NCBI RefSeq assembly: GCF_036226685.1
Contig: NZ_CP109009.1
Location: 7,591,501-7,655,500, forward strand
DNA from: Streptomyces sp. NBC_00690
GTDB taxonomy: Bacteria > Actinomycetota > Actinomycetes > Streptomycetales > Streptomycetaceae
Direction: 5' to 3'
Length of the DNA: 64,000 nucleotides
Position numbers and translations under genes: made by a program. The notes beneath the pieces were generated by a model. The model did no database searches. It was not told the origin of the DNA and saw only the letters and a list, made by a program, of their open reading frames with translations. Positions 33,182 to 44,000 of the stretch are shown piece by piece; positions within the stretch are counted from its first letter, which is position 1, and the number at the start of each line of letters is the position of its first letter.

Positions 33182-34414
33182 TCAAGTGAACTGCTGAGGG
33201 CTCGGCGTGCGCGGCAGCCCCAGTTCCCGCCAGATCTCGTCGAGTGCCGCGACGAACTTTCGCACCTCGGACGGGTCGTGCACGGCTCCGGGAGCTGTCC
33301 TGAGGATTTCCTGGCCGGCGCGCACGCTCGGCGCGTTGATCGCCTGTACATAGGCGCCGTGGCGTTCCAGTAGAACGCTGGAGATCTGTTTGGAGAGGTC
33401 GTCATCGCCTACGAATACAGAGACGATATGGGACTCGTCGGAGACAAAGGGAATCCCGTGTTCCCTGAGTAGTCGGTGCATCAGACGAGCGTTTTCAGTG
33501 AGCCTTTTGCGTTCCTCGTCGGAGGAGCGCAGATGTCGGACCGCGGCGAGGGCGCCCGCCACGACGGCCGGCGGGAGGGCCGTGGTGAAGATGAAGGAGC
33601 GGGAGAAGCCGCGCACTGCGTCGATCAATTCGGCGGGACCTGCTATGTATCCACCGGTGGTACCGAATCCCTTGGCCAGTGTGCCCATGATGACGGTGAA
33701 CTCGTCAGCCAGTCCCTGGCTCGCGGCGATACCGGCTCCCTGGGGCCCGTACATTCCGACCGCATGCACCTCGTCGAGGAAGGTCATCGCGCCGTGGTTG
33801 CGCGCGATCCTCGCTATCTCGGCGAGTGGGGCGACATCCCCCGCCATCGAGTAGACCGACTCCAGGACGATCATTTTTGGACGGTCAGGATCAGCGGCGG
33901 AGATCAACTCTTCCAGATGTGCCGTGTCATTGTGGCGGAAGATGCGCTTCTCCGCGCCGCTGTGCCGGAGTCCGTCGATGATCGAGGCGTGGTTCATCTC
34001 GTCGGAGAAGACGAGACAGTTCCCCAAGCGGCCGGCGAGTACCGAGAGGGCCCCGTCATTGGCGGTGTACCCGGAGGTGAAGAGCAGTGCGTCGGTCTTG
34101 CCGTGCAGATCCGCGAGTTCCCTCTCCAGCAAGACGTGGTAGCGGTTGGTCCCCCCGATGTTCCGGGAGCCACCCGCCCCCGCGCCGTACTCGTCGAGCG
34201 CTTCCCGCGTCGCTGCCAGTACGAGCGGATGCTGGCCCATTCCCAGGTAGTCGTTGCTGCACCACACGTTGATCTCGGAGACGACTCCGTCGCGGTGGTT
34301 CTGCGCCGCCGGGAATTGCCCGGCCAGCCGCCCGATTTGAAGGAACTCCCGTTTCCCCTCCGTGGACCCTAATTCCTGAATGTGTCGCGAAAAGAGCTCC
34401 AGGTAATGGTCCAT
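33182..34414 (-). CDS. 5-aminolevulinate synthase (C5N-unit biosynthesis)
   Basis: A 410-residue PLP enzyme of the alpha-oxoamine synthase family. Clear motifs are WCSNDYLGMGQHPLVLAATR, GAGAGGSRNIGGTNRYHVLL, FSDEMNHASIIDGLR, FLDEVHAVGMYG and TLAKGFGTTGGYIAG with the PLP lysine. It joins glycine and succinyl-CoA to give 5-aminolevulinate. Streptomycetes make heme from glutamyl-tRNA, so an extra synthase of this kind is a marker of clusters making the 2-amino-3-hydroxycyclopentenone (C5N) unit, as in manumycin/asukamycin and bafilomycin B1. The gene is divergent from two ligase genes. The gene for the final amide synthetase is not in the window. Confidence 0.93.
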   Translation of the reverse strand: MDHYLELFSRHIQELGSTEGKREFLQIGRLAGQFPAAQNHRDGVVSEINVWCSNDYLGMGQHPLVLAATREALDEYGAGAGGSRNIGGTNRYHVLLERELADLHGKTDALLFTSGYTANDGALSVLAGRLGNCLVFSDEMNHASIIDGLRHSGAEKRIFRHNDTAHLEELISAADPDRPKMIVLESVYSMAGDVAPLAEIARIARNHGAMTFLDEVHAVGMYGPQGAGIAASQGLADEFTVIMGTLAKGFGTTGGYIAGPAELIDAVRGFSRSFIFTTALPPAVVAGALAAVRHLRSSDEERKRLTENARLMHRLLREHGIPFVSDESHIVSVFVGDDDLSKQISSVLLERHGAYVQAINAPSVRAGQEILRTAPGAVHDPSEVRKFVAALDEIWRELGLPRTPSPQQFT

Positions 34415-34498
34415 GACGTCAACTCATTTCTCTGAGAACTGCGTCGATGCGGAACTCGGACTGGTTGAGGGGATTATCCCACAGCGGCATATCACTTC

Positions 34499-34519
34499 AA
34501 TGTCGCGGGCTGCGACATT
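34499..34519. promoter_or_regulatory. 21-bp perfect inverted repeat in the divergent ALAS/ligase promoter region
   Basis: AATGTCGC (34499-34506) and GCGACATT (34512-34519) are exact inverted arms around 5 bp. A second small palindrome, GGGATTATCCC, lies at 34470-34480. The position, 85 bp from one start and 109 bp from the other, fits a regulator controlling both sides. Confidence 0.65.
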
Positions 34520-34557
34520 TCGATATCTTCGCCCCGCCCCTCAGGGAATTTGCACTC

Positions 34558-34587
34558 CTGACACATCTATGCGTCGTGTTGTATGCT
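34558..34587 (+). promoter_or_regulatory. Candidate promoter of the ligase genes
   Basis: CTGACA (34558-34563) is followed after 18 bp by TATGCT (34582-34587). The first ligase starts 41 bp further on, with AAGGAG as ribosome site. Confidence 0.45.
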
Positions 34588-34627
34588 CCCCGGAAATCCC
34601 TCGCAGCGGCACAAAAAGGAGTTCCGT

Positions 34628-36178
34628 ATGCCGTCGAACGAAACATATGTCAGTCAGATCCTCAAGGTAATCTCAGCCGAGCCGGAAAAGGTGGTCCTGT
34701 CATGGCATGACAAGACCCTGACCGCGGCGGAGTTAGCTGCCCTGGTCCGTTCCGCCGCGAACACCCTGCGCCAGCACGTCGACGCGAACGGGAAGGCCGC
34801 CGACACGGTGGTCGCCATCCTCACCGTCACCAACACGGCCCCGACCCTGATCCTGCGGTACGCCGCGAATCTGATCGGTGCCACGGTGGTTCATCTGCAC
34901 ACCACCAACGCGGTCGACCCCGGGGATCATTTGATCGCCGATGCCAAACTCAAGATCCTCCAGGAGACCGGCGCGACGCACCTGGCCGTGGACGCGGAGA
35001 ACCTCGCGGGCGCTCGTGCGCTGCGCGAGCTGCTGCCGGCTCCCCTCGACCTCATTGGTCTCGGTGATCTTGGTCCCGACGTCCTCGACCTGACCACCGA
35101 GGACGCGAGCGCCTTCGATCCGGCCGATGTCGATATGAGGCTTGACCAACCCGCGGTGGTGACCTACACGAGCGGCACGACCGGCAAGCCGAAGGGCATC
35201 GCCGTCGACTTCCAGACCCGAAACGGCTTCATCTCCGCCGGCCTACAGATGGGCTGGCGGTCCGTCTATCTGGCCACGCTCCCGATGAGCCACTCCAGTG
35301 GTGCCACGACCGATGACTCGCTCGCGTCCGGCGGCTCGGTGTTCCTGCGGGACGGATTCGACGCTGGCGACGTGCTGCGCGCCGTGCAGCAGCACCGGAT
35401 CACCCGGCTACTGGTCTCACCTCCCCAGCTGTACATGCTCCTGGACCACCCCGACGTGAGCTCGACCGATCTGTCCAGTCTCCAGATGGTCACCTATGTG
35501 GGATCTCCAGCGTCCCCGGAGCGCCTGGCCGACGCGGTCAAGGTCTTCGGTGACGTGCTCATCCAGGTGTACGCCACCAGCGAGGCGGGCTTCGTCAGCA
35601 TGCTCTCGCCGGCCGAGCACCTCGACCCCCGTCTGCGGATCACGGTCGGACGGCCGATACCCGGTTGGGTTCAGATCCGCGATCAGGACGACCACCATGA
35701 TCTGCCGGCCGGTGAGGTCGGCGAGATCTGCGTACGCTCGGCATTCACCATGAGCGAGTACGTGGGAGAGCCCGAACTCACGGCCCGGACTGTACGGGAC
35801 GGCTGGGTGCACACCGGCGACCTCGGCTTCATCGACGGCGACGGCTACCTTCACATCCGCGGTCGGATCGGCGAGGTGATGAAGACCAACGGCATCAAGA
35901 TCCATCCGGTGACGGTTGAGAACGCCTTCCTAGCCCACCCCGACGTCGTGCAGGCATGCGTCTTCTGCGTCCATGACGAGGACCGGATCGAGCACATGCA
36001 CGCCGCAGTGGTGCTGCGCGAGGGAAGCACCGCCACCGCCGCCGATCTGGCGGAGCACATCCGTGTCGCCATCTCACCGAAGCACATACCCGAGGAGATC
36101 GGCATCCGTACCGCGCTGCCCCTGACCGGTGCAGGCAAGCCGGACAAGGCGCGGCTGGCCGCGGAAGCGAACGTGTGA
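34628..36178 (+). CDS. Adenylate-forming enzyme (acyl-CoA ligase/fumarate-adenylating type)
   Basis: A 516-residue ANL-superfamily enzyme. The AMP-binding loop is YTSGTTGKPKG (about residues 178-188), followed by LPMSHSSGATTDDSLASGG, YATSEAGFVS (A5), TGDLGFIDGDGYLHIRGR (A7/A8) and the C-terminal catalytic lysine in LTGAGKPDKARL. It activates a carboxylic acid as acyl-AMP. In bafilomycin-type clusters one such enzyme activates fumarate for the fumaramate side chain and another activates aminolevulinate; this more divergent copy may be the first, by inference. The ATG at 34628 has AAGGAG upstream. It lies 7 bp before the next gene, in the same operon. Confidence 0.85.
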   Translation: MPSNETYVSQILKVISAEPEKVVLSWHDKTLTAAELAALVRSAANTLRQHVDANGKAADTVVAILTVTNTAPTLILRYAANLIGATVVHLHTTNAVDPGDHLIADAKLKILQETGATHLAVDAENLAGARALRELLPAPLDLIGLGDLGPDVLDLTTEDASAFDPADVDMRLDQPAVVTYTSGTTGKPKGIAVDFQTRNGFISAGLQMGWRSVYLATLPMSHSSGATTDDSLASGGSVFLRDGFDAGDVLRAVQQHRITRLLVSPPQLYMLLDHPDVSSTDLSSLQMVTYVGSPASPERLADAVKVFGDVLIQVYATSEAGFVSMLSPAEHLDPRLRITVGRPIPGWVQIRDQDDHHDLPAGEVGEICVRSAFTMSEYVGEPELTARTVRDGWVHTGDLGFIDGDGYLHIRGRIGEVMKTNGIKIHPVTVENAFLAHPDVVQACVFCVHDEDRIEHMHAAVVLREGSTATAADLAEHIRVAISPKHIPEEIGIRTALPLTGAGKPDKARLAAEANV

Positions 36179-36185
36179 GACCCGT

Positions 36186-37739
36186 ATGTCCCTCTCGGTG
36201 GCCGCCGTACTTGCCGAGTCCGCGCTGCGGCGGCCGGAACACCCGGCGATCGTGTTCGACACACGGAAGATCACCTACCGCGAACTGTGGGACGGGGCGC
36301 GGCGGTACGCGGCCGTGCTGCGAGACCGGGGCATCGGCCCCGGCGACAACGTGGCGCTACTGCTTCCTAACACACCGCACTTCCCGCTGGCCTACTTCGG
36401 GGTTCTCGCGCTCGGTGCGACCGCGGTCCCCGTCCACGCCCTGCTCCGGGCGGATGAGATCTCCTACGTGCTCAAGGACTCCGGGGCCGCCGCGCTGATC
36501 TGTGCCGCCCCGCTGCTGGGCGAGGGCGGCAAGGCCGCGGAGGCAGCCGGGACACCCGTGCTCACCGTCATGGAGGAGAGAAGGACCAACGCTCCGCGCC
36601 TGGACGCACTCGCCGCGCGGACTACACCGATCGACCGTCATGTACCGCGTGAACCCGGCGACATCGCGGTGATCCTCTACACCTCCGGCACCACCGGCCA
36701 GCCCAAAGGCGCCCTGCTCACCCATCTCAACGTGGTGATGAACGTCGACACCACCATGCTCTCTCCCTTCGACTTCACGGCTGACGACGTCCTCCTCGGC
36801 TGTCTGCCGCTTTTTCACACCTTCGGCCAGATCTGCGGAATGAACACATGCTTCCGGGCGGGGGCGACCCTGGTGCTGATGCCCAGGTTCGACGGTCCAC
36901 AGGCACTGGACCTCATGGTGCGCGAGAATTGCACCCTGTTCATGGGGGTTCCGACGATGTACGTGGCGCTCCTCGACGTAGCCCGGGCCGATCCGCGCCG
37001 GCCGCCACTCAACCGGGCGTTCTCCGGTGGCGCAGCCCTGTCGGTGACACTCCTCGACGAGTTCCGGGAGATGTATGGCTGCCCGGTCTACGAGGGGTAC
37101 GGACTGACCGAGACATCTCCCGTGGTGGCGTACAACCAGAAGGCGTGGCCGCTCAAGCCGGGAACCGTGGGCAGAGCGATCTGGGGCGTCGAAGTCGAGA
37201 TCGCCAGAGCTGAAGTGGCCGACCGGGTCGAGTTGTTGCCCGCCGGCGAACTGGGCGAGGTCGTCATCCGGGGACACAACGTGATGGCCGGCTATCTGAA
37301 CCGGCCAGAGGCGACCGCCGAGGCGATCGTGGACGGTTGGTTCCGCTCGGGCGACCTCGGTGTCAAGGACGATGAAGGCTATCTGTCCATCGTCGACCGG
37401 AAGAAGGACATGGTGCTGCGCGCCGGGTACAACGTGTACCCGCGCGAGTTGGAGGACGTACTGGCCCGGCATCCGGCGATCGCCCAGGTCGCTGTCGTGG
37501 GGCTACCGCACGCCGTTCACGGTGAGGAGGTGTGCGCGGTGGTGTTGACGCGCCCCGGCTCGGTGCCGGGCCCGGCGCTCGGTGCCGAGATCGTGGCCTG
37601 GGGCCGGGAACGGATGGCTGCGTACAAGTACCCACGTCTGGTGGAGTTCGTCGATGCCTTTCCGCTCGGCCCCAGCGGCAAGGTGCTCAAACGCGAGTTG
37701 GTCTCCCGGTTGAGCGGTGCGGCGGGCCTGGAGCCGTAG
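36186..37739 (+). CDS. Long-chain acyl-CoA ligase-like enzyme (C5N acyl-CoA ligase candidate)
   Basis: A 517-residue ANL enzyme starting MSLSVAAVLAESALRRPEHP. Motifs are LYTSGTTGQPKGALLTH (A3), LPLFHTFGQICGMN, YEGYGLTETSPVVAYN (A5), RSGDLGVKDDEGYLSIVDRK (A7/A8) and the terminal lysine in LGPSGKVLKREL. All catalytic positions are present. It closely follows the common bacterial fatty-acyl-CoA ligase layout, like AsuD1 of the asukamycin C5N pathway, which activates 5-aminolevulinate for ring closure. With the aminolevulinate synthase across the promoter region it supplies two of the three C5N enzymes. The start is the ATG 7 bp after the previous stop. Confidence 0.87.
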   Translation: MSLSVAAVLAESALRRPEHPAIVFDTRKITYRELWDGARRYAAVLRDRGIGPGDNVALLLPNTPHFPLAYFGVLALGATAVPVHALLRADEISYVLKDSGAAALICAAPLLGEGGKAAEAAGTPVLTVMEERRTNAPRLDALAARTTPIDRHVPREPGDIAVILYTSGTTGQPKGALLTHLNVVMNVDTTMLSPFDFTADDVLLGCLPLFHTFGQICGMNTCFRAGATLVLMPRFDGPQALDLMVRENCTLFMGVPTMYVALLDVARADPRRPPLNRAFSGGAALSVTLLDEFREMYGCPVYEGYGLTETSPVVAYNQKAWPLKPGTVGRAIWGVEVEIARAEVADRVELLPAGELGEVVIRGHNVMAGYLNRPEATAEAIVDGWFRSGDLGVKDDEGYLSIVDRKKDMVLRAGYNVYPRELEDVLARHPAIAQVAVVGLPHAVHGEEVCAVVLTRPGSVPGPALGAEIVAWGRERMAAYKYPRLVEFVDAFPLGPSGKVLKRELVSRLSGAAGLEP

Positions 37740-38056
37740 GGCTGGCCAGGGCGCCCGCGGTGGACTCGAACCCTGGCGTGGCCGGGCTCACCGCGGGCTC
37801 CGCGCCCGCGCGGCGAGCGTGGAGCGCACCGGGGCGTCACCACTGTTTCCTCGCGCCGGTGCACGTATCCGTGTCGCGGCCTGCGCTATCGGGCTGCTAT
37901 GCGGCTCGGGAAAGATCTGAGCCGCAGGTCCGGTGGCGGTAAGCGCCGGGCATGACGAGAAGCGCCCCGGCCGGTGGGCGACCCGCGGAGGCGGGGCGTT
38001 CTGCGCAGGTCCGGTGACTGATGGTCCTGCTCGCCGTGAAGGAGTCCAGAGACACG
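37740..38056. other. Intergenic region before the first PKS gene
   Basis: This region of 317 bp contains a hairpin (AGAAGCGCCCC at 37958-37968 with GGGGCGTTCT at 37993-38002) that could end the ligase transcript. It also has a 13-bp direct repeat CGCAGGTCCGGTG (37923-37935 and 38004-38016), 81 bp apart, that could bind an activator of the PKS operon. AAGGAG at 38039-38044 favours the PKS start at 38057. Confidence 0.5.
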
Positions 38057-41000
38057 ATGGCGCACTCAACCGGTACGGGATCACCCTTGCTGTGGACGTT
38101 GGCCGGTAGCGGCAGGGACTCGCTGGCAGCCAGAGCCCGCGCCCTGCGTGACAGCCTCGCCGGTCGTGACGACTGGCGACCGGAGGACGTCGCACTCGCC
38201 CTCGCCCGCACCGCCTCCTCGGGCAGTCGACGTGCGGCGCTGGTGGCTGAGGGCCGTGACGGATTCCTGGAGCGGTTGGATGCCCTCGCCGACGGCAGGG
38301 GCATGCCCGGCCTGGTGGAGGGGCCGGTGGCCAGGTCACATCGACGCGTCGCATTCGTCTTCCCCGGGCAGGGAGCGCAGTGGCCCCGCATGGCGGTGGA
38401 CCTGTTGGACGCCTCCCCGGCGTTCCGGCAGCGGATGGACGAGTGCGCCCAGGCTCTGGAACCCTTCATCGACTGGTCGTTGACGGATGCGCTCCGCGAC
38501 CCCGGAGCGGCGGGCGGCCCTGGACCAGACCGGGCCGATGTGGTGCAACCCGTGCTGTTCGCCGTGACGGTGTCGCTGGCTGAACTGTGGCGGTCCCACG
38601 GGGTGGAACCCGAGGCGGTCCTCGGGCACAGCGTTGGTGAGGTCACCGCTGCCGCGGTCTCCGGGGCGCTGTCCCTGGACGACTCGGCGCGGGTGGTGGC
38701 CCTATGGAGTCAGGCCCAGGCGACGCTGGCCGGGCGGGGGGACATGATCTCCGTCATGGCCCCTGTCCATGAGGTGGAACCACGGTTGCAACGCTGGGAA
38801 GGCCGCCTCGTCGTCGCCGCGCTGAACGGCCCCAGGTCCGTGATCGTCTCGGGTGATTCTGACGCCGCGGCCCAACTCCTCGCCGAACTGGCCACGGCCG
38901 GAATGCACGCACGGAAGATCGCGGTGGGGCTTGCTGCGCATTCCCCCCACATCGACGAGATCATCCCCCGGCTCCGGTCCGACCTCGCGCCGATCCAACC
39001 GCTCACACCTCAGCTGCCGTACTACTCGGCACTGACCGGCGAACCGCTGAACGTTCCGGTGTTGGACGCTGACTACTGGTGCCGCAATCTGCGCAGCACG
39101 GTCAGATTCCAGCAGGCGGCAGAATCCCTGCTGCGGGACGGCTACGGCGTACTGCTTGAGGTCAGCCCGCACACCGTGCTGACTTCGGCCCTGGTGGACT
39201 GCGTGGAGGAGAGCGGATCGGAGGCAGCCGTACTGGGGACGCTGCGCCGGGACCAGGGCGGCCCGGGCCGCTTCCTCACCTCGCTCGGGGAACTCTATGT
39301 GCAGGGTGTGGCACCGGATCGGGAGGTGCTGTTCGCAGGGCAGGACACCCGCGTCGTGGAACTGCCGCCGTCGCTCCTGATCGAGCTCGACCCGGCGGGC
39401 GTGGCCCAGCTGGGTGGCGGTGAAGGAGAGGGCGGCGACGGCGTCGAGTTCCGTGCCGAGCTGGCCGGGATGACGGTGTCGGAGCAGCGCGCCTTCCTGC
39501 TGCGTCTGGTGGGGCGGGAGATCGCGACTCTGACCGGGCGGACCGACCCGGTGCCCAAGGACCTGACCTTCCTGGCCCTGGGATTCGACTCCGTCACTGC
39601 GGTGGAGCTGCGCAACCGCCTCGGCGCGGTGATGAAGCTGCGGATCCCGGCGACGGTGGTCTTCGACCGCCCGACCCCGGAGGCACTGGTCGAGTACCTC
39701 CGGCGCGAGCTCGTCGGAGACGGGTCCGACAGCGAGGCTGACACGGCCCTGCCGATGCGGGCTGAGGACGACGACCCCGTGGTGATCGTCGGGATGGGAT
39801 GCCGCTACCCGGGCGGGGTCAGCAGCCCGGATGCGCTCTGGGAGTTGGTGTCGACCGGAGCCGACGCAGTCTCCGCGCTCCCCACGAACCGCGGTTGGGA
39901 CACCGATGGCCGGTACGATCCCGAGCCCGGGACTCCGGGCCGGTTCTACCAACGCGAGGCAGGTTCCCTCGATGACGCCGGCCTCTTCGATGCGGAGTTC
40001 TTCGGGATCTCGCCGCGTGAGGCGTTGGCGATGGATCCGCAGCAACGGCTGCTCCTTGAGACGACCTGGGAAGTGTTGGAGCGGGCCGGGATCGACCCAG
40101 CCACCCTGCGGCGAAGCCGAACAGGGGTGTTCGTCGGTGCGATGACCATGGACTACGGACCCCGCCTCGAACAGGGCGCTGAAGCCGGCGGCCACCTGCT
40201 GACCGGCAACACGGGAAGCGTCGCGTCGGGCCGGCTTGCCTACACCCTGGGCCTGGAGGGTGCGGCGCTGACCGTGGACACGGCGTGTTCCTCGTCGTTG
40301 GTGGCGCTGCATCTGGCGGTGCGGGCGCTGCGGTCGGGCGAGTGCTCCATGGCGCTCGCCGGTGGTGTGACTGTGATGTCGACGGTCGGCATGCTGGTGG
40401 AATTCAGCCAGCAGGGCGGCCTAGCACCGGACGGCCGCTGCAAAGCCTTCGCCGCAGCGGCCGACGGCTTCGGTCTGGCCGAGGGCGTGGGGATGTTGCT
40501 GCTGGAACGTCTCTCGGATGCGCGGCGTCTTGGGCATCCGGTGTTGGCGGTGGTGCGTGGTTCGGCGGTGAATCAGGATGGTGCGAGCAACGGTCTCTCC
40601 GCGCCGAATGGTCCGTCGCAGCAGCGGGTGATCCGGGCGGCGTTGGCGGATGCGGGTTTGGTGGCGTCGGATGTGGATGTGGTGGAGGCGCACGGCACCG
40701 GTACGAGGCTCGGCGACCCGATCGAGGCGCAGGCGCTGTTGGCGACGTACGGACAGGGTCGTTCGGCGGAACATCCGGTGTGGATCGGGTCGTTGAAGTC
40801 GAACATCGGCCACACTCAGGCGGCTGCCGGTGTGGGCGGTGTGATCAAGTCGGTACTGGCGTTGCAGCACCAGGTGATGCCGAAGACGTTGCATGTGGAT
40901 GGTCCCACGCCGAATGTGGACTGGTCGGCCGGGGCAGGTCGGTTGCTGACGGAGGCCCGGGCATGGGATGACACGGGCCGTCCACGCCGGGCCGGAGTGT

Positions 41001-44000
41001 CCTCCTTCGGTATCAGTGGCACGAATGCACATGTGATTGTGGAGTCGGCGCCGGTCGATGGGCCGGCCGACCTGGTGGATGTGCCGGGGCCCGGGATGGT
41101 GGTGTGGCCATTGTCGGGGCGTTCCGATGAGGCTTTGCGGGATCAGGCGGTGCGGTTGTTGGGGTATTTGGGTTCCGGTTCTGGGTTGGGTTTGGGGGAG
41201 GTTGGCTGTGCTTTGGCTACTACGCGTTCGGCTTTTGAGCGTCGGGCGGTGGTGGTGGGGGATGACGTGGATCGGATGCTTGATGGGGTGAGGGCTCTGG
41301 CTGCTGGTGGTTCGGCGTCGGGGTTGGTGTGTGGTGGTGGGGTGGTGTCTGGTCGTTCGGTGTTGGTGTTTCCGGGGCAGGGGTCGCAGTGGGTGGGGAT
41401 GGCTGGGGTGTTGTTGGATGAGTCGGTGGTGTTTGCGTCGCGGATGGCTGAGTGTGAGCGGGTGTTGGGGTCGTTGGTGGGGTGGTCGTTGTCGGGGGTT
41501 TTGCGTTCGGGTGGTTTGTTGGGTGGGGTGGAGGTGGTGCAGCCGGTGTTGTGGGCGGTGATGGTGTCGTTGGCGGAGGTGTGGCGGTCGTTTGGTGTGG
41601 TGGTGGATGGGGTGGTGGGTCATTCGCAGGGGGAGATTGCGGCTGCGTGTGTGGCGGGTGGTTTGTCGTTGGAGGATGGTGCGCGGGTGGTGGTGTTGCG
41701 GAGTCGTGCGGTGGGGGTGTTGGCGGGTCGGGGTGGTATGGCGTCGGTGTCGTTGTCGGTGGGTGTGGTGCGGGGTCGTCTTGTGGGGTGGGGTGGTCGG
41801 TTGTCGGTGGCGGCGGTGAATGGTCCGTTGTCGACGGTGGTGTCGGGTGATGTGGATGCGGTGGTGGAGTTGGTGGAGGGGTTGGTTCGTGAGGGGGTGC
41901 GGGCGCGTTTGATCGAGGTGGATTACGCCTCGCATTCGGCGCATGTGGAGGAGGTGCGGGAGCAGATTCTTGCTGATCTGGCGGGTATCGCTCCGGTGTC
42001 GGGTTCGGTGCCGTTCTTTTCGACGGTGACGGGTGGTTGGTTGGATACGGCTTCGTTGGATGCGGAGTATTGGTACCGGAATTTGCGTCAGACGGTGGAG
42101 TTTGAGCAGGCGACGCGGGGGTTGTTGGAGGAGGGTTTTCGGTTCTTCATTGAGCCGAGTCCGCATCCGGTGTTGTCGGTGGCTGTGGGGGAGTCGGTGG
42201 AGGCTGCTGGGGTGGATGCGGTGGTGTTGGGGACACTGCGGCGGGGTGAGGGCGGTCTGGAACGGCTCCTGCTCTCTGTGGGGCAGGCGTGGGAGAGCGG
42301 TCTTTCGGTGGACTGGTCCGGAGCGTTCGCGGGGACCGGCGCCCAACACGTCGAGCTTCCCACCTACCCCTTCCAACACCAGCACTACTGGCTGATGCCC
42401 CCCGCCCCCGTCCCGACTTCCCCCGCCACCGAGGACCGTTGGGACGACCTGGAACGACAGGACCCCGCTCAGTTGGCCGAGGCCCTGGGCGTTCGGCGGG
42501 ACGCACTGGACGAAGTCCTGCCCGCCCTGGCTACCTGGCGCTCCGACAGAACCCGTGCAAGGCGTGCGGACTCCTGGCGCTACCACGTCGCCTGGTCGCC
42601 GCGGTCGACCGTGTTGGCCGACGGTCTCGACGGCCGTTGGCTCGCCCTATGCACCGAGGGCGACGCCTCAGCGGCCGTCCTGGACGCTCTCAGCGACATC
42701 GGAGTCGACCTCCTTCGGTGTGCTGTTGCCGATCAGGGAGCGACCCGCGAGCAACTGACCGCGCTGCTCGGAGAGGTCGCGGGGGAGCAGCCGATCGCCG
42801 GAGTGCTGTCGCTGCTGTCCTGGGAGGAGCGTCCCCACCCCGAGCACCCCGATCTCCCCGGCGGCCCGGCGCTGACCCTTGCGCTGATCCAGGCGCTGGA
42901 AGACGCCGGGATCGACGCCCCCCTTTGGATGTTGACGACGGGAACAGCGGTCCTGGGCGGCTCGGAACGGCCCGGACATGTCGGTCAGGCGGCCTCCGCC
43001 GCTCTGGGGCGGACGCTGGCCCTGGAGCACCCGCACCGCTGGGGCGGTCTGGTCGACGTACCGGAGGCGTTGGACACGCGGGCCGCCCGCCGGTTGTGCG
43101 CAGTGCTCGCGGGCGCCCTCGCCGAGGAGGAGCAGCTTGCCGTGCGGTCGACAGGGGTCCACGGGCGCCGCCTTCGACCTGCCCCAGCCTCAGCGAATGC
43201 CCGTACCGACGGCTCGGCCGCCCCGGGGTCGTGGAATTGGCGCCGGCGAGGGACGGTCCTCATCACCGGGGGCACCGGCGGGGTCGGCTCGCACACGGCG
43301 CGTTGGCTCGCCGGCCAAGGGGCGCAGCGGCTGCTTCTGGTCAGCCGTCGCGGTGCACACGCACCCGGTGCGGACGAACTGCGGACGGAACTGACGGCGC
43401 TGGGAGTCGAGGTGGCCCTCGCCGCCTGCGACGTCGCTGACCGGGCCGCGCTGGAGGCGCTGGTCGCGGACATTCCGACGGAGTACCCGCTCACCGCCGT
43501 CGTCCATGCGGCGGGCGTCCTGGACGACGGTGTGCTCGATGCCCTGGACCCCGCGCGGCTCGCCTTCTCGCTGCGCGCCAAACTGACCGCCGCGCAGAAC
43601 CTCCACGAGGTCACCGAGGGCCTCGACCTCTCGGCCTTCGTGGTGTTCTCGTCGGTGATGGGCGTCATCGGCAGCGCCGGCCAGGGCAACTACGCGGCTG
43701 CTAACGCCGCCGTCGACGCCCTCATCGCCGCACGCCGAGCAGCAGGGCTCCCCGGCGCGGCCCTGGCCTGGGGCGCTTGGGCCGGGCGCGGAATGCTGGC
43801 GGACGGTGTCGCCGAGCGTCTGCGGGACTTCGGCATGCCGGTGATGGAACCCGAGTCGGCGGTCACCGCGATCGGTCGTGCCCTCGCGGAGGACGACGCA
43901 CTGGTCCTGGTGGCCGATGTCGACTGGCGACGCTTCGCCACAGGCATGGGAGTACGGTCCGCCCTGCTGGAGGGAGTACCGGAGTCGACCGTGGCGGCGG

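Noticed and set aside
33182..34414. Aminolevulinate synthase as a heme gene (hemA)
   Set aside because: Streptomycetes use the glutamyl-tRNA route for heme; cluster context points to C5N synthesis.
37755..37780. GGACTCGAACCC resembling the complement of a tRNA T-loop
   Set aside because: Neither a T-stem nor an acceptor stem can be formed around it; no tRNA gene was found in the window.
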